Shown: one piece after another, positions 9,081 through 17,246 of the stretch
Numbering within the stretch: the first letter of the stretch is position 1
Layout of the letters: each line of letters begins with the position of its first letter
Source: Aequorivita sp.
GTDB taxonomy: Bacteria > Bacteroidota > Bacteroidia > Flavobacteriales > Flavobacteriaceae
Assembly: GCA_002715485.1 (NCBI GenBank)
Contig: PAZL01000066.1
Coordinates: 1-57,491, forward strand
Length of the DNA stretch: 57,491 nucleotides
Direction of reading: 5' to 3'
Made by a program: the position numbers and the translations under genes
The notes under the pieces: generated by a model
What the model was told of the DNA's origin: nothing
Database searches by the model: none
What the model saw: the letters and a program-made list of their open reading frames with translations, nothing else

Positions 9081-9458
9081 GTACACGAGAGAAGAAACTC
9101 CGCACACGAGTAAGGAAACTCCGTCCATATCGAAGAAAACTCCTTCCGTATCGAAGAAAACTCCTTCCGTATCGGTTAGAACTGCCTTCGTATAGGTTAG
9201 AACTCGCGTCTGCACGGATAGAACTGCCGTCTGCACGGTTAGAGTTGCCGTCTGCGCGGTTAGAGTTGGCGTCTGCACGGTTAGAGTTGCCGTCTGCACG
9301 GTTAGAGTTAGCGTCTGCACGGTTAGAACTGCCGTCTGCACAGTTAGAGTTGCCGTCTGCACGGTTAGAACTGCCGTCTGCACGGTTAGAGTTGCCGTCT
9401 GCACAGTTAGAGTTGGCGTCTGCACGGTTAGAGTTGCCGTCTGCACGGACAGGGTGAA
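9081..9458. repeat. 18-unit tandem array of a 21-bp repeat
   Basis: Eighteen contiguous 21-bp units fill the 465-bp space between the LRR gene and the cyclophilin gene. The right-hand twelve units (9207-9458) are nearly identical, with consensus CGTCTGCACGG then TTAGAGTTGC. The left-hand units (9081-9206) drift step by step into a second variant (TTCCGTATCGAAG then AAAACTCC). Most of the right-hand units contain the short dyad CCGT-CTGC-ACGG across the unit junction. GC is about 57% in a typical unit, well above the AT-rich surroundings. The period is two turns of B-DNA. Because 21 is divisible by 3, reading frames stay open on both strands, but neither looks like a gene. The remaining gap (9459-9533) shows nothing I can name. 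Confidence 0.95.
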
Positions 9459-9533
9459 TAACTAAAATTATGGAAAAGAAACCCCCATTATAGAAATAAA
9501 GCCCTTAAAACACGGGGAAAAACGCTCCAAGAA

Positions 9534-10241
9534 TCAATCCAGGACTTTCGCGGTAATGTAGATGTTCTGCAAGGGCCAGTCGCCATCATCTGCTTCTACT
9601 TTTGAAATTTCTTCCACTACGTCCATGCCCTTGATAACCCTTCCAAAAATGGTGTATTTGCCATTTAAATGGGTTGTTGAAGATTTTGGCCCAAGGAAGA
9701 TGAAAAATTCATACGGAGCCGTTCGGTTATCAGGATTTTCGCGGTATTCCTTTGCGCCCGAAACCGTTCCGTATTCGTGAATTCGGCCAGGAATGATTTC
9801 CGCGGGAAGCAAATATTCCTTCCCAAGTTTTGCCCGCTTTTCTTGGGTAGATCTTAGGTCACTATTACCAGCTTGTATTATAAAATTTGGAACCACCCGA
9901 TGAAAGAAGGTTTCGTCAAAATAGTGCTGCTTTACCAAATAGATAAAATTGGCACGGTGCAGCGGGGTGTCCTTATAAAGTTCTATTTCAATATCGCCAA
10001 AGCGGGTCGTTACCAAAACCTTGGTTTCGGGGTTTTCCTTTCCGTATTCGGTTAAAAACGAAACCACATTATCGTTCGTAATTTCGGGATATTCAGTTTC
10101 AGTATTTTTTTCAGTTTCGGTTTTTGCCTCTACTTTGGTTTCGTTTTCTATTTCATTCTTGATTTCGGACTGCTTTTTCTTATCTTCACAGCTTCCAAGA
10201 AATAGAACAATTCCCAAGAAACACACAAACAACTTTTTCAT
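9534..10241 (-). CDS. peptidyl-prolyl cis-trans isomerase lipoprotein (cyclophilin type)
   Basis: Cyclophilin-fold isomerase of 235 aa. The start at 10241 gives a clean lipoprotein signal (MKKLFVCFLGIVLFLGSC, lipobox cysteine at residue 18); a longer in-frame extension would run 53 residues into the divergent gene. A low-complexity Glu/Lys/Thr linker (about 20-48) leads to the cyclophilin domain, with FHRVVPNFIIQAG (catalytic arginine and phenylalanine), then a GRIHEYGTVSGA-like segment and FLGPKSSTTHLNGKYTIFG. It probably folds envelope proteins at the periplasmic face of a membrane. It is divergent from the Nudix gene with four bases between the start codons. Confidence 0.92.
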   Translation of the reverse strand: MKKLFVCFLGIVLFLGSCEDKKKQSEIKNEIENETKVEAKTETEKNTETEYPEITNDNVVSFLTEYGKENPETKVLVTTRFGDIEIELYKDTPLHRANFIYLVKQHYFDETFFHRVVPNFIIQAGNSDLRSTQEKRAKLGKEYLLPAEIIPGRIHEYGTVSGAKEYRENPDNRTAPYEFFIFLGPKSSTTHLNGKYTIFGRVIKGMDVVEEISKVEADDGDWPLQNIYITAKVLD

Positions 10242-10245
10242 AACA

Positions 10246-10887
10246 ATGGATTTTCGCGAATTTGAAAAACGGATTGTAAAAGTAACAAAAATGGAGCTCC
10301 CCGGCGAATCGTTCCAATTTAAAATGGCGCCTATAGAACGTTTGCAGGAACTAAAGCAAGCCGCACGCAAGCAGAACACCGCCAAGCGGGCAGGGGTCAT
10401 GTCTCTTTTTTATCCTGCGGAAGATTTTGAAACACGGTTAATCTTAATCCTCAGAAAAACATATAAAGGAGTGCATTCAGCACAGGTAGGTTTCCCAGGT
10501 GGCAAACTTGAGGCAGAAGATAATTCCCTACAAGATGCGGCGCTGCGTGAAACCGAAGAGGAAGTAGGTGTTTCGCGAAATACTATTTCGGTATTAAAGG
10601 CGCTCACGGAAATCTATATACCGCCCAGTAATTTTTTTGTGCAGCCTTTTTTAGGAATAACCGCCCAATCCCCAAAATTCATTCCGCAGGAAGAAGAAGT
10701 GGAAGCACTTATTGAAGTAACCCTTCGCGACTTTATGGACGATGTGAATATTACCACCCAAACCTTATCCACATCTTACGCTACAAGCATAGAAGTACCA
10801 GCTTTTAAATTGAACGGTCATATAGTTTGGGGCGCTACCGCAATGATGCTCAACGAAGTGCGCGAATTGCTTAAAAGGGTACTGTAA
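10246..10887 (+). CDS. Nudix hydrolase, CoA pyrophosphatase type
   Basis: 213-aa cytosolic Nudix hydrolase. I use the ATG at 10246; upstream in-frame codons lie inside the cyclophilin gene. The Nudix box runs GGKLEAEDNS...REtEEEVGV, with the REtEEE metal-binding glutamates, and the PGGK motif with a preceding HSAQVGFPGG matches the CoA-pyrophosphatase (NudL/PCD1) subfamily signature. Expected reaction: CoA to phosphopantetheine plus 3',5'-ADP. The Nudix start is preceded only by the TAACA spacer, so its ribosome-binding and promoter signals must lie within the cyclophilin coding region. Confidence 0.9.
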   Translation: MDFREFEKRIVKVTKMELPGESFQFKMAPIERLQELKQAARKQNTAKRAGVMSLFYPAEDFETRLILILRKTYKGVHSAQVGFPGGKLEAEDNSLQDAALRETEEEVGVSRNTISVLKALTEIYIPPSNFFVQPFLGITAQSPKFIPQEEEVEALIEVTLRDFMDDVNITTQTLSTSYATSIEVPAFKLNGHIVWGATAMMLNEVRELLKRVL

Positions 10888-10900
10888 TAGCTTATTTTAG

Positions 10901-10908
10901 TATATTTG
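10901..10908 (+). promoter_or_regulatory. putative Bacteroidota -7 box (TATATTTG)
   Basis: A perfect TAnnTTTG match directly after the Nudix stop, about 110 bp before the acyltransferase start codon. No clear TTG is seen at the -33 position, so the promoter is a candidate only. Confidence 0.45.
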
Positions 10909-11019
10909 TAAGATTGAAATATGAAGTGCTGTGCGAAGATTAAAAGCTGAATATTGTATTTGGGAAGTAATACCCAACCAACCAGCTTGATAAGCACTCT
11001 GTATATTGAATACCAAAAA

Positions 11020-11823
11020 ATGAGTCTCTTCAAAAAAAACCCTTTTGGGCATATACTTTTTCTAAAACTCTGGTTAATTCGGATAGCGGGTCTGTTAACC
11101 CACAGAAGATTTAAAGGCTTTAATGAATTACAAATACACGGCAGTGAAATTCTTCGCGAACTTCCTGACCAAAACGTACTTTTTGTAAGCAATCACCAAA
11201 CCTATTTTGCAGATGTGGCAGCCATGTTGCACGTATTTAATGCGAGCCTGCATGGTCGTGAGGATAGCATAAAAAATATTGGCTATCTCTGGAACCCGAA
11301 ACTCAATATTTATTTTGTAGCAGCAAAAGAAACCATGAAGGATGGTCTATTGCCAAAAATCCTTGCCTATGCTGGTTCCGTAAGTATTGAACGCACTTGG
11401 CGTGAAAAAGGTAAAGATGTAAACAAGCAGGTGAAGATGAGCGATGTAAGCAATATTACCAAAGCGCTTAACGATGGTTGGGTTATTACCTTTCCGCAGG
11501 GTACCACCAAACCGTGGAAACCTATCCGGCGAGGAACAGCACATATTATAAAGAAAAACAAACCTGTAGTAGTGCCCATTGTTATTGATGGTTTCAGAAG
11601 GTCTTTTGATAAGAAGGGGCTAAGAATAAAGAAAAGAGGCATTCTTCAATCTATGGAAATTAAGCCACCGCTGGATATTGATTATGAAAATGAAACGATG
11701 GAGCAAATTGTGGAAAAACTGGAATACGCCATTGAACAGCACCCTTCTTTTCTGAAAGTAATACCTTCTTCTGAAATACAAAGCGAAGAAGAACTTAACA
11801 AAGAGCGGCAATGGCGGTATTAA
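11020..11823 (+). CDS. 1-acyl-sn-glycerol-3-phosphate acyltransferase-like protein (PlsC family)
   Basis: 267-aa membrane-associated acyltransferase of phospholipid synthesis. The ATG at 11020 is preferred over a TTG 66 bp upstream. The catalytic NHQTYFAD (NHx4D, about residues 60-67) is followed by the substrate-binding FPQGTTKPW, where PlsC proteins usually have an EGTRS-like block, and by a VVPIVIDGFRRSF strand. The N-terminal 25 residues are basic and then hydrophobic. It presumably transfers an acyl chain to a lysophospholipid. The glutamate of the usual EGT motif is replaced by glutamine here, as is common in this flavobacterial subgroup, so the exact acceptor is uncertain. Confidence 0.88.
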   Translation: MSLFKKNPFGHILFLKLWLIRIAGLLTHRRFKGFNELQIHGSEILRELPDQNVLFVSNHQTYFADVAAMLHVFNASLHGREDSIKNIGYLWNPKLNIYFVAAKETMKDGLLPKILAYAGSVSIERTWREKGKDVNKQVKMSDVSNITKALNDGWVITFPQGTTKPWKPIRRGTAHIIKKNKPVVVPIVIDGFRRSFDKKGLRIKKRGILQSMEIKPPLDIDYENETMEQIVEKLEYAIEQHPSFLKVIPSSEIQSEEELNKERQWRY

Positions 11824-11901
11824 AAAGTTAGCAGTTCTTAGCTGCAGCGTGGTAGTGTTTTAACTTGAAAACTGAATTACTCCGCTTATAAATGAAACTT
11901 T

Positions 11902-12546
11902 TTAAATTTCTATCTTCTTTAATTCTTTATAGTTTTTGTGCAATTTCCTCAAAAGGATTCCGTAGACAATTCTGTAAAATAAAAGTATAAATCCAATCAT
12001 CACAATTCCGAAAAGTATTTGAATAACAAAAAATACCTTCATAAACTGATGTTGTGAAATATTTGTAATACCATAATCTTCGGTCATAAACCGGAATACA
12101 ATGTCCTGATTGAAATAGTAGTAAAAATTGATTCCTATTATAAGCAAAATAGAACCTGTAACATTGTATATCACAAAATACTTGACGGTTTTTCGTGTGC
12201 GCAGAATATTTTTCATCAATTCTTTTATGGAATCTGTAGTTGAAATCTTGCGGTAGTTTATGTAAAAAAGAATTATAAAAAATCCAAACACCGTATAGTT
12301 AAGCACGTTTACACCAACCAAAACATTGTGAAGACCGATATCATCGCTAAATTTTGTACTGGATTCTGGTACCATAAAAGAAAGAAGGGTCCAAAAAAGA
12401 ATCTCGGCAATGCTTATGTAGAATATCCATTTTACTATTGAAGAGGATTTCTTCAACAACATTTTATAAATATCCTCATAGGTAAGCTTCGGAAGCTCGT
12501 GCTCTCTGCTTTGCCATTGTTTTTTTAATAATTCAAGTTGATCCAT
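11902..12546 (-). CDS. membrane protein downstream of a sigma factor (possible anti-sigma partner)
   Basis: 214-aa protein that starts 6 bp after the sigma-factor gene stop. It has a soluble N-terminus (about 45 residues, ending in KKSSSIVKW), four hydrophobic helices (about 41-58, 80-97, 122-142 and 170-195) and a short basic tail. No family motif is recognised. The arrangement, a small cytoplasmic N-region followed by membrane helices encoded directly behind an ECF-like sigma factor, is that of an anti-sigma factor, but no zinc-binding HxxxCxxC motif is present. The role is inferred from position only. Confidence 0.7.
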   Translation of the reverse strand: MDQLELLKKQWQSREHELPKLTYEDIYKMLLKKSSSIVKWIFYISIAEILFWTLLSFMVPESSTKFSDDIGLHNVLVGVNVLNYTVFGFFIILFYINYRKISTTDSIKELMKNILRTRKTVKYFVIYNVTGSILLIIGINFYYYFNQDIVFRFMTEDYGITNISQHQFMKVFFVIQILFGIVMIGFILLFYRIVYGILLRKLHKNYKELKKIEI

Positions 12547-12552
12547 AGTGGG

Positions 12553-13047
12553 TTACGGATTTAAAATAGTTCGTAATTTTTCCTTTATCCGGTTCATTTT
12601 TACTCTGGCATTTACCTCTGTAATACCTAAGGTTTCAGAGATTTCCTTATAGTTTTTGTCTTCCAGATAGAGAAAAACCAATGCTTTGTCAATATCGTTC
12701 AAATCTTTTACGGCACTGTACATAAGCTTTAATTGTTGTTCGGTTGTATCGTCATAGGGTTCTGATGAAATTTTAAAACTAACCCCTTCAAAATCTTGTG
12801 TTTTTATACTGCGTTTTGATTTTCTGTAAAGCGTTATTGCAGTATTTAAAGCCACGCGGTACATCCAAGTGCTAAATTTGGAATCGCCACGAAATTTTGG
12901 GTATGCGCGCCAAAGCTGAATGGTTATTTCCTGAAACAGGTCGTTATGCGAGTCGCTGTCATTGGTATATAACCTACAGATTTTATGTACAATGTTTTGA
13001 TTCTCTTCCAGTTGGGTCACAAAACTATGTTCCAGTTCTTTATTCAA
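12553..13047 (-). CDS. RNA polymerase sigma factor, sigma-70 family (ECF type)
   Basis: 164-aa ECF sigma factor. Region 2 is clear (DLFQEITIQLWRAYPKF then STWMYRVALNTAITLYRK, about residues 33-75), as is region 4 with a helix-turn-helix (YKEISETLGITEVNARVKMN, about 132-151). It lacks region 3 and long extensions. It forms a two-gene operon with the membrane protein at 11902-12546. Target promoters cannot be told from this window. Confidence 0.93.
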   Translation of the reverse strand: MNKELEHSFVTQLEENQNIVHKICRLYTNDSDSHNDLFQEITIQLWRAYPKFRGDSKFSTWMYRVALNTAITLYRKSKRSIKTQDFEGVSFKISSEPYDDTTEQQLKLMYSAVKDLNDIDKALVFLYLEDKNYKEISETLGITEVNARVKMNRIKEKLRTILNP

Positions 13048-13132
13048 TGGTAGTTTGTTAGCTTTTGATTAGTATTTATGCAAAGAGGTTTGTTACAAAA
13101 ATCATAAAAATTAAACGAACCTGCTTTACAAT

Positions 13133-13146
13133 CCCTAAATTTAGGG
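13133..13146. promoter_or_regulatory. 14-bp perfect palindrome before the NADH dehydrogenase gene
   Basis: CCCTAAATTTAGGG ends 14 bp before the ATG at 13161 and contains TAAATTTA, one base away from the TAnnTTTG -7 consensus. A protein bound here would block the promoter of the NADH dehydrogenase gene, so it is a candidate operator. The binding factor is unknown. Confidence 0.4.
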
Positions 13147-13160
13147 TATAAAAAAAACAA

Positions 13161-14432
13161 ATGAATATTCCAGAAACGAGCGTGCCACGAATTGTAGTTA
13201 TAGGTGGCGGATTTGCTGGTATTTCCTTTATAAAAAAGCTTCAAAAAGAAAAAGTACAAATCGTACTTTTTGACAGGCACAATTACCATACTTTCCAGCC
13301 ATTGCTCTATCAAGTTTCTACTGCGGGACTTGAGCCTGATTCCATAGCATATCCACTTCGCAAAATTTTTAGGAAGAATATGGATTTTCACTTTAGACTG
13401 GCCGAGGTTGAATTTATTGATACTACACATAGTACAATTAATACTTCTATTGGAACCTTGCAATATGATTACTTGGTAATTGCCACGGGCACCCGCACCA
13501 ATTTCTTCGGAAATGAAAACATTGCAGAAAACAGCATGCCAATGAAAACGGTACCTCAAGCTTTGAATATTAGAAGTTTGATGCTGCAGAATATTGAAAA
13601 GGCAGATATCACCAATGACGAAAAGGAAAGAAAACGACTTCTAAATTTTGTCATCGCAGGCGCAGGGCCTACTGGAGTTGAACTTGCGGGAGCCTTGGCT
13701 GAATTCAGAAAAGGAATTCTTGAAAACGATTATCCCGAGCTGGAAGAAGAAGAAATGAACGTCCATCTTATTGAAGGATTGGGCAGGGTGCTACCGCCAA
13801 TGAGTGAACAAGCTTCAGAAAAAGCACAGAAATTTCTCGAAAAACTTGGGGTTCAAATTCATCTGGAAACTTTCATAAGCGATTATGACGGTAAAACGGT
13901 TACCACAAAAGATGGGCAAAAATTTGAAACAGCAACGTTTATTTGGGCTGCCGGAGTTACCGGAGCACCTATAAAAGGAATAAATGGCGATGCTTTAATT
14001 GAAAAAGCCAATCGATATAAAGTGGATGAATTCAATAAAATAAATGGTTTTGAAAATATTTATGCACTGGGCGACATCGCACTAATGGAAACAGAGGAAT
14101 ATCCCAAAGGACATCCACAGGTTGCACAACCTGCAATTCAACAAGGAAAACAACTGGGGAAAAACTTTAGAAAAATGCTGAAGGGCGAAAAAATGGAACC
14201 GTTTGAATATTTTGATAAAGGAACTATGGCCACAGTAGGTAGAAATAAAGCAGTAGTAGATTTGGGCAAGCTACACTTTGGCGGTGCTATTGCCTGGTTT
14301 TTATGGATGTTTGTTCACCTATGGTTTTTAGTGGGTTTTAGAAATAGGGTAGTAACTTTTTTTAATTGGACCTATAGCTATATAAATTATGATCGTGCGG
14401 CGCGGTTGATAATTCGCCCGTTCAAAAAATAA
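13161..14432 (+). CDS. type II NADH dehydrogenase (NDH-2) family oxidoreductase
   Basis: 423-aa flavoprotein. The FAD-binding Rossmann motif VVIGGGFAG is at 12-20 and the second, NAD-binding GAGPTG, at 167-172. The ATG before GTRTNFFG (about 108) and a late ALGDIA (about residue 302) mark the FAD ribityl-contacting loop. The C-terminus (about 370-405) is rich in W/F (AWFLWMFVHLWFLV) and should sit in the membrane next to quinone, as in Ndh. Expected reaction: NADH to quinone without proton pumping. Its stop codon abuts the stop codon of the opposite-strand gene. Confidence 0.9.
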   Translation: MNIPETSVPRIVVIGGGFAGISFIKKLQKEKVQIVLFDRHNYHTFQPLLYQVSTAGLEPDSIAYPLRKIFRKNMDFHFRLAEVEFIDTTHSTINTSIGTLQYDYLVIATGTRTNFFGNENIAENSMPMKTVPQALNIRSLMLQNIEKADITNDEKERKRLLNFVIAGAGPTGVELAGALAEFRKGILENDYPELEEEEMNVHLIEGLGRVLPPMSEQASEKAQKFLEKLGVQIHLETFISDYDGKTVTTKDGQKFETATFIWAAGVTGAPIKGINGDALIEKANRYKVDEFNKINGFENIYALGDIALMETEEYPKGHPQVAQPAIQQGKQLGKNFRKMLKGEKMEPFEYFDKGTMATVGRNKAVVDLGKLHFGGAIAWFLWMFVHLWFLVGFRNRVVTFFNWTYSYINYDRAARLIIRPFKK

Positions 14433-14762
14433 TTACTGTACTTTTACCGGGATAGGTCCACCGCTTGAAACCCAACTTCCACCAATTTCATCAATATTAA
14501 CATCTAGCTCATCAGAGGTTTCAATCTTTTTGAGGTTTACTTTCACTTCATCATAAGTGTCAACACCCTTAAGGTTTACGTTTAGTTCGTCATAAGTGTT
14601 AATATCTACCAATCGCACGTCCATTACCTCTGTAAGTGGCTTATTTGCTGTAGTTTCATTTGCATGTGCGGATGGAATAAATTCAAAGTCTCTCATCACG
14701 TTTATTGTTAGGCAAATAGCGATGATTGTTAAAATAACTTTTGTGTAGTTGTCTGTTTTCAT
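14433..14762 (-). CDS. small exported protein with three 13-residue repeats
   Basis: 109-aa protein of unknown function. An N-terminal signal or anchor (residues 9-24) is followed by a short linker and three tandem units near residues 50-92, readable as DINTYDELNVNLK, GVDTYDEVKVNLK and KIETSDELDVNID. The end is glycine/serine rich (GGSWVSSGGPIPVKVQ). Similar small exported repeat proteins are common in flavobacteria but have no known role. It is 27 bp downstream of the cyclase start codon on the same strand. No catalytic or lipobox motif is seen. Confidence 0.75.
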   Translation of the reverse strand: MKTDNYTKVILTIIAICLTINVMRDFEFIPSAHANETTANKPLTEVMDVRLVDINTYDELNVNLKGVDTYDEVKVNLKKIETSDELDVNIDEIGGSWVSSGGPIPVKVQ

Positions 14763-14789
14763 GATTGTGAATTTTATAGTCTTGTAGTA

Positions 14790-15905
14790 TTATAATTTTT
14801 CATATGTTACCAATGCAATCTCCTCACTTTTACCGCGTAGCTTTTCTTTCCCCATTTCTTTTTTGGTAACACCTTTAGGTAATTTATAGGCAATATCGGC
14901 AAATGGCTTTGATGCCAAAATCTCTACGTCCAGTTCGTTGCACATGGCTTGGATGCGTGAGGTAGTGTTTAAAACATCGCCTGAAAATGCGATATCGCGT
15001 TTTATTTGTCCTATTTCTCCAACCATAACCGTTCCATAATGATAACCTACTTTAAATTCGGGTATTACACCGTATTTTTTTAAGTATTTGGGAGCCTTAT
15101 AATTAATGATTTTTTTCATGCTGTAAAAACATTGGATAGCATTCCCTCGTTTCAGCCCCCATTTCATTTTCCAAGAAACAACAACTTCATCACCTACATA
15201 TTGATACACCTCGCCTCGGGTTTGAACAATTGCAGGCGCTATGTGCCTGAAAAAATCTTTCAAAAAATTAAAATATTTTTCCTCCCCCAAACTTTCGGCG
15301 ATTCCCGTAGCATTTTTGATATCGGCAAACATGAAAATACGCCTTTCGTGCTTTGGGCGGAAATATCTTCCTATTAGATAATCCGGAAAAACCCCCGGTC
15401 CATACTTATCATTCACCATTAAAACAATAAGCGTTACCAAAACGATAAAAAGCCAGATGATATAATTCTTAATGAAAAGCCAAGTGCCAAAAAAAGAAAC
15501 TGTTTGCTGAAGCACTTCCGAAGTATAAAAAGGAACTCCCAAATCTTCACTTGTTATATACAATGCTCCAATGGCACCTACTAATATAGCAGTGATGGTA
15601 TAAGCGATTATTAAATATAGCAAGGCTTTCCAAAAAACCAATCGCCTAAGCCAACGTTCCATTAAATTTACGGTTACAATGCCGCCTATGAGCCCAGCTG
15701 AAATGGCAACAATTAGGTTTGCCATTACTGCTGAATAAAAATCGTAGCTCGAACTCAATACACCGTTGCTCTTTAGGGTGATAAATTCATAAAAAAACAT
15801 GACATTTGAAATAATGACCCAAGCTACTAAAATCCAAAAAGCCCGTCGGGCATAAAACCACAATTGTCGTGTGGTGTATCTCTCAAAATTTGGTTTTAAT
15901 GCCAT
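14790..15905 (-). CDS. membrane adenylate/guanylate cyclase (class III)
   Basis: 371-aa protein with four N-terminal helices (about residues 22-42, 61-80, 95-118 and 147-165) and a class III cyclase domain (190-371). The two metal-binding aspartates are D195 (FADI) and D239 (VGDE). The family's DVLNTTSRIQAMC segment follows later. The catalytic domain looks complete, so it probably makes cAMP or cGMP; which cannot be decided here. Its start overlaps the YdeI gene end by one base, so they form an operon. Such four-helix cyclases are frequent in Bacteroidota and their input signal is unknown. Confidence 0.88.
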   Translation of the reverse strand: MALKPNFERYTTRQLWFYARRAFWILVAWVIISNVMFFYEFITLKSNGVLSSSYDFYSAVMANLIVAISAGLIGGIVTVNLMERWLRRLVFWKALLYLIIAYTITAILVGAIGALYITSEDLGVPFYTSEVLQQTVSFFGTWLFIKNYIIWLFIVLVTLIVLMVNDKYGPGVFPDYLIGRYFRPKHERRIFMFADIKNATGIAESLGEEKYFNFLKDFFRHIAPAIVQTRGEVYQYVGDEVVVSWKMKWGLKRGNAIQCFYSMKKIINYKAPKYLKKYGVIPEFKVGYHYGTVMVGEIGQIKRDIAFSGDVLNTTSRIQAMCNELDVEILASKPFADIAYKLPKGVTKKEMGKEKLRGKSEEIALVTYEKL

Positions 15906-16501
15906 TAGCAGTTTTTGTATTTATCGTGAAGACCAACTCCATTTTTTATCATAGGGATACACTTTTCCAATCTACTCTGTTGTGTCACTTCGCGTTTTGC
16001 ATGAGCAATATGTTGGGCATATTCACGCTGTTTACCGGGAGTTAGTTTTTGGAAATGCTTTTTTAATGTAACATCTTTTTTGAAAGCATCTTCAAGTAAA
16101 GGCGGAATTACAACCTCTTTTTTTCTTAAAGGTTTCCACTCTTTTCCCGCTTTGCAATTGGCAATGGCTTCTTCTACATATTCCATAACAATATCGGGAT
16201 CAATTTCATCACCTTTTTCAAAGCGCCATTGGCGCAGTGCTTTGGTAACACCTTCTTGTGCGTTTATGAGCTTTTGATGTTTGTCTTTCAAAAAAAGACC
16301 TTGATGGAACCAAAGTGCCATGTGGTTTTTAAAATCAGCCATTCCCACTACCAATTTTCCATCTAATGTGTAAGTGGGTTTGCCCCATTTTACTTCTTCC
16401 TTTAATTCCGTTTGCAGTATAATTTCACGAAGCATCTGCAATTCTTCCTTCCATTTTGTTTGTTTATAGATGAAGTCATCTACTCTTTTGGAATCGTTCA
16501 T
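15905..16501 (-). CDS. YdeI/OmpD-associated (DUF1801) family protein
   Basis: 198-aa soluble protein; the start at 16501 is the methionine that fits the family. The N-terminal two thirds have the DUF1801/YdhG fold (EEVKWGKPTYTLDGKLVVGM, ALWFHQGLFLKD) and the C-terminal part the YdeI motif (LTPGKQREYAQHIAHAKREVTQ). No enzymatic activity is known. It is upstream of and overlaps the cyclase gene by one base. Confidence 0.85.
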   Translation of the reverse strand: MNDSKRVDDFIYKQTKWKEELQMLREIILQTELKEEVKWGKPTYTLDGKLVVGMADFKNHMALWFHQGLFLKDKHQKLINAQEGVTKALRQWRFEKGDEIDPDIVMEYVEEAIANCKAGKEWKPLRKKEVVIPPLLEDAFKKDVTLKKHFQKLTPGKQREYAQHIAHAKREVTQQSRLEKCIPMIKNGVGLHDKYKNC

Positions 16502-16659
16502 TTCTATTCTTTTATTCCGAAGATACAATTTTCCATTTCTTACTTCCTAAAAAAGCTTGATGGAATTTTTCAGTAAAAACCCTAACCCCCCAAAAAAATT
16601 AGATAATTATATTAAAAAAAAATTGGCTTGTAAAAAAATAATTGTTGATAAATAAAATA

Positions 16660-16696
16660 TATTTATTGTTTATCAATAAATAATTATCTATTTTCG
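16660..16696 (+). promoter_or_regulatory. 9-bp-arm inverted repeat and promoter of the DUF2975/HTH pair
   Basis: The perfect dyad TATTTATTG-TTTAT-CAATAAATA spans 16660-16682. It includes the TTG (16666-16668) that sits 20 bp upstream of TATTTTCG (16689-16696), a near-match to the TAnnTTTG -7 box. A second, looser dyad (TTGATAAA at 16645 and TTTATCAA at 16669) overlaps it. A protein bound here would cover the -33 region. The XRE-type regulator encoded in the same transcript is the obvious candidate. Confidence 0.55.
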
Positions 16697-16722
16697 CAAA
16701 GTAATTTTAAAATCAACCTGAA

Positions 16723-17244
16723 ATGAAAACAAATATTATAATGAAAGTGATGAATATTATATTTTGGATAATATTCATTGGTTTGTGTATAAAAACCGGA
16801 GCTTTGCTCGTATCTCTTTTTGTGACCCTTTTTATAAATTCTAATGGTGCAGCGGATACTTATATGGGGCTGGATTTGCTAAATGTTTACAATTTTAACG
16901 TGGAATATTATCTTGCCATAGCCAGTTTTTTGATAGCGCTGTCGGCTTTGAAAACTTATCTTGCTTACCTAGTGATAAAACTTTTTATGAAATTCGATAT
17001 AAATTATCCCTTTAACCAAAAAATAGCCTCGGCAATAATAAATATGAGCTATTACGCGCTCAGTATTGGCGTAATTGCTATAATAGCTGAAAACTATGGC
17101 AATCGTATTATGAAACAAGGGTTAACTTTACAAATTGATTGGGGAGCAGAACAATTTTTGTTTTTTGCAGGTGTCATTTACATCATCGCATTGGTCTTTA
17201 AAAGAGGAGTAGAAATACAAAACGAAAATGAACTAACAATCTAA
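16723..17244 (+). CDS. DUF2975 domain-containing membrane protein
   Basis: 173-aa protein with four hydrophobic helices, matching the DUF2975 family in length and topology. It lies 2 bp upstream of a 67-aa HTH regulator gene. DUF2975 and YozG-type HTH genes are often paired in Bacteroidota and Firmicutes. Function is unknown; a membrane sensor or partner of the regulator is possible. Confidence 0.85.
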   Translation: MKTNIIMKVMNIIFWIIFIGLCIKTGALLVSLFVTLFINSNGAADTYMGLDLLNVYNFNVEYYLAIASFLIALSALKTYLAYLVIKLFMKFDINYPFNQKIASAIINMSYYALSIGVIAIIAENYGNRIMKQGLTLQIDWGAEQFLFFAGVIYIIALVFKRGVEIQNENELTI

Positions 17245-17246
17245 TT

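Noticed and set aside
9012-9446. 144-aa minus-strand frame of TATLTVQ repeats
   Set aside because: It arises because the DNA repeat is 21 bp, which keeps frames open. It has no signal or leader, overlaps the end of the LRR gene, and the plus strand is equally open.
9245-9457. 70-aa plus-strand frame of ARLELPS repeats
   Set aside because: Same cause as above; the array is better explained as DNA repeats.
9081-9458. CRISPR array
   Set aside because: The units are directly adjacent with no spacers, and there are no cas genes nearby.
10021-10245. 75-residue N-terminal extension of the Nudix gene
   Set aside because: It lies entirely within the cyclophilin gene, is low in complexity and has no place in the Nudix family.
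10242-10400. 53-residue N-terminal extension of the cyclophilin gene
   Set aside because: It overlaps the Nudix coding region and would bury the clear lipoprotein signal.
13044-13559. 171-aa minus-strand frame opposite the NADH dehydrogenase start
   Set aside because: Shadow frame; its composition does not resemble a protein of this genome.
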